Shown here: piece after piece, positions 56,751 to 64,000 of the stretch
Position numbering within the stretch: position 1 is the first letter of the stretch
Layout: each line of letters begins with the position of its first letter
Assembly: GCA_963678675.1 (NCBI GenBank)
Contig: OY783192.1
Location: forward strand, 13,500,424-13,564,423
Length of the DNA stretch: 64,000 nt
Direction of reading: 5' to 3'
From: Xiphydria camelus
Lineage: Eukaryota > Arthropoda > Insecta > Hymenoptera > Xiphydriidae
The notes under the pieces: model-generated
What the model saw: only the letters and a program-made list of their open reading frames with translations
What the model was told of the DNA's origin: nothing
Databases searched by the model: none
Position numbers and translations under genes: made by a program

Positions 56751-57129
56751 AAATGCACGCTTGATCCCACTCAACTGACGCGACGTTGCCGCATCTACTC
56801 GACGCGCTATTTCCGAACACCGAGAAGCAGAAATTAGTTATAACTAAAGTATCAAACAGTCAATAATTTTCATCAATGAGTGTTAATTTTTGTTTTTTTC
56901 CCCGGTTTTTTTTTATATTTTTTATATTTTAATCTTGGATTTTACATACAAACCCCAAGATATGTGTCTTGCCCATAAGACTCTGGGTTATTTTCTACTC
57001 GGTAATTAATTTTTATCAGACATACTAAACGGGCAATCTACCCCAAATTTTGCACCAGGAGGTTTCTATTGATATTAGCTTGCATACATAATTATTTCAT
57101 ATTTAAATCTTGGAAATCGATTCATGACC

Positions 57130-57410
57130 ATACTACTTTAAATTGGCGGTCCGGCGAGAAAAGTGGTATAAGTCTGAAATTTCGAAAATGAGATATGTGT
57201 ATTTTAAGCTTCTCCTGGCTTAATTTGACATTCGGAAAAAGCGATGTAAGTTAATAGACCTTACCTGGGTATTACATAGGCAAGGTCTACTAACTTATAT
57301 CGCTTTTTCCGAATGTTAATCTAAGCCAGGAGAAGCTTAAAATACACATATCTCATTTTCATAATTTCAGACTTATACCACTTTCCCCGCCGGACCGCCA
57401 ATTAAGCGCA
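57130..57410. repeat. 280-bp foldback
   Basis: TTGGCGGTCCGGCGAGAAAA and GAAGCTTAAAATACACATAT-type arms mirror around 57268, with inner loop TTACCTGGGTATTACATAGG. It sits next to the inner outer-arm border at 57410. Confidence 0.6.
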
Positions 57411-57531
57411 GAGCGGGGTCTGAAAGCCTCGTAATTCTCTCAAAATCTAAAAAAAAAACCATATAAGGTAAAATCACATTTTTCCAGAAATGTACCTAAC
57501 CACTTTTTGTTGCATGAAGTGAGATTTAAAC

Positions 57532-58635
57532 ATGCAAAATGTGGGAGTTTCCAAAGATAGATACGACACTCGACGCATGGTCGACGCCGAGGGTCGGCCA
57601 CATAAATATCGAGTTCGAGTTGCAAGCGCATCTCGGCACCTCGAGCATTTCCACATCGATGCCGAGAGCTGGGAACATAAACATGGGGATGATACCGAGC
57701 GACGGGTTAGCCGATTCCAAAACTAACTACGAAAAGCCTGGGAACGGAAGAAGGCAGGAACCGCGGGACGCTGGATGACGAGCCCGGAGCTGGCATTCCG
57801 TTCCGAGATTCTTTGTTATCGAGACCTGCTCGTATCCACCAGCTCATTCAACCAAGGGGAAGTGGAGCTACCGCCTGGATTTGAACTTTTCATCCACGCA
57901 TTTACTGGGTGCGACACCACCTCTGCCCTCTTCTGGCAGGGGAAGATGAAAATATGGAGCCACTTCAGACAAAATCAAGCCCTAGTGGACCAAGCAGGAG
58001 TTTTCCTCCAGACAGATGCCACACACTAACAAGTCAAAGCAGCCGGTGACAAGTGCCTAGTTGCCCTATATGGAGGAGACGAAACGAAAGACACCCTCAA
58101 CTATATACGCTTCCGTATTTTTGTGAAGAAAGCAGCCAACGCCAAAGCGAATCTGGCCCGTTTGCCCCCAACCACAGAGGCTGCGACGTATCACCACTAC
58201 CGCACATACCACCAGGTGCAAAAGTGGTTAGGGGTGGAGAAAGAGGCCACCGACTGGGGTTGGGAATTGATCTCGGCTGGACTCATCCGCATTACTAGTC
58301 GGCAAGCTCCTGCCCTCGCAGAGCTCCTAAAACTCCTCTCTTGCAAATGCAAGAAGGGGTGCAGAGGTGACTGTACTTGTCTCAAAGCAGGGCTCAGATG
58401 TTCTGTGATGTGTGCTACCTGCTCTGGGGAAACGTGCCAGAACGCTGCCCTTATCATCATTGAAGAGGACGATAATGACGAGCTTCAAAACAACCCTGAC
58501 GATCCACCAATACTGGAGTACCTACCTATAGGGGGCGAAGACGGCGACCCATCAATACTGGAAGACCTACCTATTGAAGAAAGCAACGAAAGTGACGGCC
58601 CAGGGTCATCAAAAACAAGGCGACGAATTTGACTA
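57532..58635 (+). pseudogene. TE-associated protein with HAFTGCDTTSA motif and CXC-like Cys-rich end
   Basis: In one frame the sequence reads LPPGFELFIHAFTGCDTTSA, IWSHFRQNQALVDQAG, then across a TAA at 58027-58029 into KCLVALYGGDETKDTLNYIR, LARLPPTTEAATYHHYRTYH, QVQKWLGVEKEATDWGWELI and SCKCKKGCRGDCTCLKAGLR with further CxxC pairs. An earlier stop lies at about 57724. Proteins with this order (a nuclease-like N-terminus, HAFTGCDTT, LPPTxxAxxxHxxRxYxQVQ, Cys cluster) occur widely as uncharacterised mobile-element ORFs in animals. The Cys cluster could bind DNA or zinc. The N-terminal domain is missing. I do not assign a superfamily. Confidence 0.6.
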
Positions 58636-58997
58636 TGTGTCTAATTTGATTGACTGATTGATTGATTAAGTTACTGCACTTTTGATTACTTATGTTTATA
58701 TTAAAATACATTTCACCGTTTTTTAACCCTCGTACGTCCCTCGGGTCTATAATGACCCACAGCGTTCAATATCGATAAGTTATTATTATGCCTTTATAGA
58801 TAATCTTCTGAAATTTTTAGACATTGTTTCTTTCTTATAACGATAATTTTTCATGATGGAAATAAGCATGTAATTATGTAATTTTGTCGACTACAAAAAA
58901 CTGCACGTACTAGGTCTTCGGGTCATATATGACCCATACTGTAGAATATTTTGTTATTTGTATTCAGGTACCATTTGTAGTCAATGTACCATTTTTC

Positions 58998-59504
58998 TTA
59001 TATTATGCAGTTTCCAGTGATTTCATAATACTTCAGACAAATTTTATAAAGTGTACGTAGTTTGTTTGCTGAATGACCATGCATGTAGAGACGGAGTACG
59101 GACGTGGTCATTCCTGCTCTGCTCGGTTCTCCTGTAGGTATCTCTCCAAGTAGTGCGAGGAGTGTCTGTCTGATGGTATTAGCGTATATAATACCACCCA
59201 TTACAATCGAAAGATCGAGAAATTTTTCAAATTTATCTTTTGTGAGAGGACGCCATTTCTTCATATGAGAATTTTCAACCTGATGATTTTGAGTTTCATA
59301 ACGATTCGTCTCCTCTATAATTCTTTCAAGCAGACGAGAATCAAAAAAATAATTGAAATAATCGATTGGACTATTTCCCAATATAAAGATTTTCGGATTT
59401 ATTTCGGAGCTACCTTCGAAATCTTTGATTGATGGGTAAAAATACGGGTACTCTTGAACTTTTGGTTCGGATTCGCCACTAGTCCAAGCTTCATTTTCAG
59501 CCAT
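58998..59504 (-). pseudogene. piggyBac transposase, N-terminus fused to C-terminal part
   Basis: The 168-residue open frame begins with an acidic leader, then the piggyBac N-terminal domain: NSPIDYFNYFFDSRLLERII, EETNRYETQ, KKWRPLTKDKFEKFLDLSIV and MGG. It then jumps in frame to IRQTLLALLGEIPTGEPSR, typical of the end of the DDE domain. The three catalytic Asp segments are removed by a clean internal deletion of several hundred codons, with no stop. Such a product could still bind DNA or the active transposase and act as a repressor, but that is speculation. Confidence 0.75.
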
Positions 59505-59688
59505 TGCATTGTTGGATACTACTGTATCAATACAACCGTAAAGAACAGGCGAGCGAGGCAGGCTTATAGATTGCGCGGAGCGTTGCGTTTGCGCGAACGA
59601 ATTCGCTATACGCCACCTATAAGGCTTTTCGCGTATACCGTGTCATCATTCACCATATTGTATTCGCCATTTTTGATTTGAGACTAGA

Positions 59689-60040
59689 CTGATTTGGACA
59701 TCAGTATCGTAATAAGCGACCCCGAAAACCACTCGAGTAACAAGTTTCGGGCCATAATCTTCAAATTTTTAAAATTTCTGGAATTCATCATCCGCCATCT
59801 TGGATTTGAGAATAGACCAATTTGGACATCAGCATCGTAATGAGCCATACAAAAAACCCCTGAGCAACAAGTTTCGGGCCATAATCTTCAAATTCTAAAT
59901 ATTTCTGGAATTCATCATCCGCCATATTGCATTCGCCATCTTGAATTTGAGAATAGAGCGATTTGGATATCAGCATCGTAATGAGCGACCCAAAAAAAAC
60001 CCGAGTAACAAGTTTTGAGCGATAATCTTTCCTGCCAAAT
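59689..60040. repeat. ~125-bp tandem repeat, three copies
   Basis: GATTTGGACATCAGTATCGT / CAATTTGGACATCAGCATCG / GATTTGGATATCAGCATCG begin at about 59690, 59818 and 59959. Each is followed by GAGTAACAAGTTTCGGGCCA-like sequence and (first two) CATCATCCGCCAT. Confidence 0.75.
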
Positions 60041-61489
60041 TTTTTCCACTGGATCCAAAGTCGATTTTGCCCTGCGTCCGGGGTGGTCGATATATCGACC
60101 AGCAGTTAGATCGGGGCCTCCAAATAGGAAATTATTGACTTTATTTATAAATTTTACGTTTAAAAAGTCGATTTTAACTGAAATTTCCCCAGGCTCTAAA
60201 GGTTAATATATACGAGTACATACATCCTACCCTTGGGTCATATATGACCCGAAGGACTTAAGTGTAAGTATAAATGAGGGCCGTACGAGGGTTAAAATGA
60301 TTTCATGCCTTCTTTTTCATTATCAAACCAAAAAACAAAAGATAGGAAAGGTTATGGAACATTTCTGGAAAAATGTGATTTTACCTTATATGGGGTTTTT
60401 TAAGATTTTGAGAGAACTACCAGGTTTACAGACCCCGCCCTGCGCTTAGTTTAAAGCTAATTAAATTGCCTATAAATTATATTATTAAGTTCTACTCGTA
60501 GGATCAATGGTTTCGACGCCATTTTGGTCCAAAGCAGGTCTAAAACTAAAATTTTCAATCTTTGGAAAAACTGCCCTATTTTCAAAGTGCCGTAATTCGG
60601 TAACCAATTGACCTACAGAGAGCTCCGATTGGGCTTAATTTATCACAAATTGAATGCTCTTAGAAAACGTATAGAATAGCTTTCGACGAAAAATGCATGG
60701 ATTAGGAGATATAGAGCACAATCTGAAACAAGTCCAAAAATTTCGCGGTTTTTGGTGTGTACAAATTTTTCCACAACTTTTTGAGAGTTGCAAACTTGGG
60801 TATACATAGCCCTAATGGACCCAAACAACATACTAAAAAATCAGATACATCATGTTTTGCGAATTTAGCGATTTTTTGTGTCGATTTTGACCGGCCTATT
60901 TATAAACTCGACGTTGGTAATTTTTGCGCATGCATGATTCGTACACGCTTGGAAGTTTTATTGATTTTTGACATTTCTGAGGTTAGCGTTTTGTAAATAT
61001 ATGCCAGATTTGAGTTGTTAATATTTTTGATAGTTTTAATTAATATCTCAGTTTTTATTAATTTTCCCGTTTGTTTTTGTTGTATCAAGTTGTAGTTATT
61101 AGTGGATAGTGATTTTTTCTTTATTAGTTCAATATATTATATAGTTCTACTATAGTTTGTTTGCTGTAGGTAAGTTTATTTAGCTACATAATATTATTAA
61201 TGTAATAAGAAAACATTTTTTACTACTCTACAACTATATATTATCATGTGAGGTAGTTGTGATTGGTACAATTTGGGAACGGTGCGGCGAAAAGTTGAAA
61301 CTTGGCCAAGCCTGAACGGGAGCGGATAAACGCAACGGCAAACGGGAACGGTAGCAGCATTTTATAAATGCGACTTAGGATTCACCAATGTTTTAACTTC
61401 GAACGGTAACGGGAACAGCGGACGGTAGCGGCAACGCGGAAAAGTTAATAAATCAGCCTTTATATACTCTCACCTGCATGACTACGTAG

Positions 61490-62021
61490 GGTAGGCGTAC
61501 CAGTTATAGCCACTGTACCAGTTATAGCCACTTCCCAGATTTTTGTCTTAGGTTTGTTCCAACCGAGAGCTGAGAACCGTACTTGAACGGTACACGTCAT
61601 GCGCAGTAGTGAAAATCCGTTCCATCTTCCTACTGCGCATGACGTGTACCGTTCCGTGTACGGTTTTCGGCTCGGTTGGAACAGACCTCTTATAACTAAG
61701 ATATGTGCTTTAAATTGCCTCCTTTTAAGGTTTAAAATCGCTGATCAAACAGTATAAGCTGACGTGACACAAATACATACACCTGGTTATTAATGGTGAT
61801 GAGTGGCTATAATAGGGAAAATCGGCAGTGTTTCCTTTTTATGGTTTTTTTTTCATTTTACGGAAAGATCGTTATATTTTTTTTTTCATTAATTGCTGCA
61901 AGATAACCATACAATCTAACATTTAGCACCATAGAATGTAATGATATGTTAATTCTTTACAAAATACAAGGCATGACATTTGAAAAATCCTTAAATATGG
62001 CTATAACTAGTACACCTACCC
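61490..62021. mobile_element. 532-bp element with GGGTAGGCGTACC ends
   Basis: GGGTAGGCGTACCAGTTATA and a complementary end (AACTAGTACACCTACCC) are in TA (61488-61489, 62022-62023). GTTATAGCCAC repeats twice at the left. A relative of the element at 44971-46835. It contains the hairpin 61549-61690. Confidence 0.75.
61549..61690. mobile_element. small hairpin MITE
   Basis: GTTTGTTCCAACCGAGAGCT pairs with its inverted copy ending near 61690. The centre carries CGTCATGCGCAGTAG twice in opposite orientation. Confidence 0.65.
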
Positions 62022-62023
62022 TA

Positions 62024-62790
62024 CTATGTATGTACCCTCAATATCCATGTTGTTAAACAATTAAAATTGTTCGACAACAATTTCTGGCATCAATAGCGCG
62101 TGTCTTGATTACAGAAAGTAATATTTATAATAAATATAAACAGCTAGAATAAGTATTGGAATTAACCACATAAGAATTAGGTACTTAAAAGTATGGATAT
62201 TGCAGGTTCTCTTGCGTGGTACGTAGTCGATTAAAATTGTTATTAAACAACTGAAATGGTTGTTGAACAATTTTAATTATTTAAACAATTTAAATGGCTT
62301 AACACAAGGACTTTGAAGGTACCCTTATGTGGTACATTTAGGTGAGAGTACAGTATAGTCCAGGCAACGAAGACCAAAAAAGGCCAAATAGCGGAAAAAA
62401 TTCATGTAGAAGCCAATTTTGGCACAGTTGTAGGAGAAGGTGTCATTAACAACATATTAAAAGTACTGACGGGTGGGAGTGATGCTAGGGGGGGGGGGGG
62501 GTCCCCTAAAGGTCCCTTTTTTCAGTTTTTCACTAATAACTCGAAAACTACTGCCTCTAGCGAAAAAAGTCCTGGTACTAAATTAATCTACATAACATTT
62601 TCTACAAAAAAGGCTTTATACACTTTTTCGCTAGGATCAATACTTCAGGAGATACGAAGGGGGGGAAATAGAAAATTAAAAAATCGGTTTTTATTGTTAA
62701 AAATGAAATGCTTATTGTTAAAAATTAAATAATTAGCGTTCAAGGATGTATCTTGAACATTAATTTTCATCAAAATCTACATTTTCATCA
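62024..62790. other. AT-rich spacer with short stems and a G-run
   Basis: TTAAAATTGTT and AACAATTTTAA alternate at 62040-62290, giving several possible stems. A G13-type run lies near 62493. No gene. Confidence 0.4.
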
Positions 62791-62859
62791 TCATCGATGC
62801 TGTCTTGGATGGGGGCTCCCCACATGTAACATACATGAGCCGAGGCAGACGCCGCACAG

Positions 62860-63320
62860 TGGTCGAAACGCTAGATTTAGCACCAACTTTAGAATTCTGC
62901 ATAGAATAATAGTACTACAACCGTAGAATATATTATAGGGTAGTTTTTAGGTCGCTGATCACGAATCTGAAGTCAGATTTCAAAAATTCAAGATGGCGGA
63001 TCCAATACGGCGGACGAGATTTTCGAAAATAGACGAATTCATGCCAAATTTGGTATAGGGGAGTTTTTTTAGGTCGCTGGTCACGAATTTTTGAAATCTA
63101 ACTTCAGATTCAAAAAACTCCCCTATACCAAATTTGGCATGAATCCGTCGATTTTCGAAAATCTTGAATTATCTTGAATTTTTGAAATCTGGCTTCAGGT
63201 TCGTGATCAGCGACCTAAAAAAAAACCCTATACTAGCTTCTACGGTTGTAGTACTATTATTCTATACAGAATTCTAAAGTTAGTGCTAAGTCTAGGGTTT
63301 CGACCACTGTGCGCCGCAGG
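62860..63320. repeat. 460-bp foldback
   Basis: GTGGTCGAAACGCTAGATTT and CTTTAGAATTCTGCATAG (62864-62905) return inverted at 63240-63315. The inner GGTCGCTGATCACGAATCTG blocks pair around 63085. Confidence 0.65.
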
Positions 63321-63589
63321 CTCCGGAGCAGGCAATCCCTGCTTTGCGGCAACCGCAGCGCACCCCACACCCAGTTGTGCATCGGCAAAAGATCATGTTC
63401 AAAACGGAGTCGGGTACTACAGGGTCGCTCGTGGTAACTGGATTGAGGATCCCATCTTACCCCATTAGTCCAGGCAACAGGGAGTTTTACCTCATAATAA
63501 TTCAGGGAGTTTTGAAATTTGGTAGTTCTGCTTAGTTTCACATCCTGAACAACATACTAAATTTGCAGGACCGTAGTGATGACAATAGC

Positions 63590-64000
63590 GCCGCTATATT
63601 AACAAAATGGCGTCCAAATTCGGTTTTTTTGCATTATCTTCTTTCCAGCCCCTCTAGGTAAAAAGTAGTTGTATGAAAATTATAGAGGATACAATTCTCT
63701 ACAAGTTTTGTTTAAAACAGTTTTTTCTCAAACAAATAATTTCAGAGTTACGCTTAAGTCAACTGGAGCGCTTTTTCTTAAAGTCGTATTCACGTACCCT
63801 TTTCAATCCGGTTCTTTCTGCATTATTCTTTCAAGCGCCTCCTAGGTAAGAGGTAGTGATTACGGAAATTGTAGAGGATACAGTTCTAGCACATTTTTGC
63901 ACACTAAAATGGCAATTGTGGAATAGGCCTACTGGGGAAACCACAAAAAAAATGCACCGTTTACTCTACCTCATGATGGTGTGGAAAGAAGTACAATTGA
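63590..64000. repeat. partial, diverged copy of the 24950-27361 palindrome arm
   Basis: AAAATGGCGTCCAAATTCGG, AATAGGCCTACTGGGG and GATGGTGTGGAAAGAAGTAC parallel GGCGGCCAAATCCGG, AATAGGCCTAATCC and GGTGGTGTGGAAGCAAGTAC of the palindrome. It runs off the window end. Confidence 0.5.

Larger units (their letters stand above)
58723..60295 (-). mobile_element. piggyBac element in TTAA, internally deleted
   Basis: TTAACCCTCGTACGTCC on the left and GGGCCGTACGAGGGTTAA on the right give CCCT/AGGG ends in duplicated TTAA. Subterminal GGGTCATATATGACCC palindromes occur near both ends. It encodes a short transposase derivative on the minus strand and a tandem repeat at 59689-60040. Confidence 0.85.
53215..61465. 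repeat. outer inverted repeat spanning 8 kb
   Basis: The left arm (53215-53780) pairs with 60440-61465. Shared blocks include GCCGCTACCGGCCGCTGTTC (with inverted GAACAGCGGACGGTAGCGGC), a gapped TTGGGTCCA/TGCATGGATTAGGAGAT region and the GATCAATGGTTTCGACG block. A second pair, 57410-57490 with 60345-60440 (ATGTGATTTTACCTTATATG), lies inside. The span between was filled later by the CACAGG element, a 280-bp foldback, a TE protein and a piggyBac. Confidence 0.65.

Noticed and set aside
1..64000. CRISPR arrays, bacterial operons, rRNA genes
   Set aside because: Tandem repeats present (129 bp, 125 bp, 15 bp) lack repeat-spacer structure. The genome is eukaryotic with introns, and no rRNA sequence is recognised.

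Overview
The window is eukaryotic and almost certainly from an insect or another arthropod. It has spliced introns, AT-rich spacers, AATAAA signals, TTAGG-like runs and an arthropod-type set of transposons: a THAP/P-type transposase, piggyBac, PIF/Harbinger, ISL2EU-like, CACTA-like, Helitron, TA-target elements and a LINE with RNase H. There is no bacterial gene organisation. Apart from one or two host-gene pieces, the 64 kb is a dense and repeatedly nested transposon graveyard.

Region 1 (943-19698). The backbone is one decayed THAP-domain P-element-type transposase gene. It can be followed from an N-terminal THAP zinc finger to a natural stop codon, split into six coding blocks by later insertions. 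These are a Sola-like DNA transposon (1596-4611, target duplication AATT), a mosaic ending in a CACAGG element (6559-9040), a piggyBac MITE (9575-9851, TTAA), a LOA-like LINE with DUF4780-type ORF1 (10064-15914, 14-bp duplication) carrying a 969-bp foldback in its 3' tail, and a piggyBac element (16220-19610, unusual TTAT duplication) that is itself filled by a CATA-flanked element and smaller MITEs. In several places deleting the insert plus one duplication copy rejoins the transposase frame exactly.

Region 2 (19832-30850). A non-autonomous Helitron contains a ~129-bp tandem array. It is followed by a second broken TE gene whose exon is split by an AAAT-flanked element (excision restores the frame), a 2.4-kb palindrome, and a further inverted repeat.

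Region 3 (30856-33371). A Harbinger-type element with 3-bp TTA duplications carries, between two inverted transposase ends, the last two exons, intron, 3' UTR and polyA signal of what looks like a host mitochondrial fission regulator (MTFR-like) gene. This is a candidate Pack-TIR gene capture.

Region 4 (35517-43730). Three TA-target elements stand end to end, each separated by TATA. The last is an ISL2EU-like element with THAP and DDE_4 coding exons, an internal tandem exon duplication, and a CACTG MITE in only one of the duplicate copies.

Region 5 (43935-64000). More foldbacks and nested elements. The one well-supported host exon is at 49119-49265 on the minus strand: an intact 49-codon exon of a YME1/FtsH-family mitochondrial protease with good splice sites. 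The surrounding DNA may therefore be the TE-filled introns or flank of that gene. Also present are a CACTA-like element (53966-56670, TTA) with a decayed transposase, a TE protein with a CXC-like Cys-rich end, and an internally deleted piggyBac (58723-60295, TTAA).

Many elements contain arrays of AAGGTCA/TGACCTT half-sites. Family names rest on motif recognition without database searches. Element ends and target duplications are read directly from the sequence.
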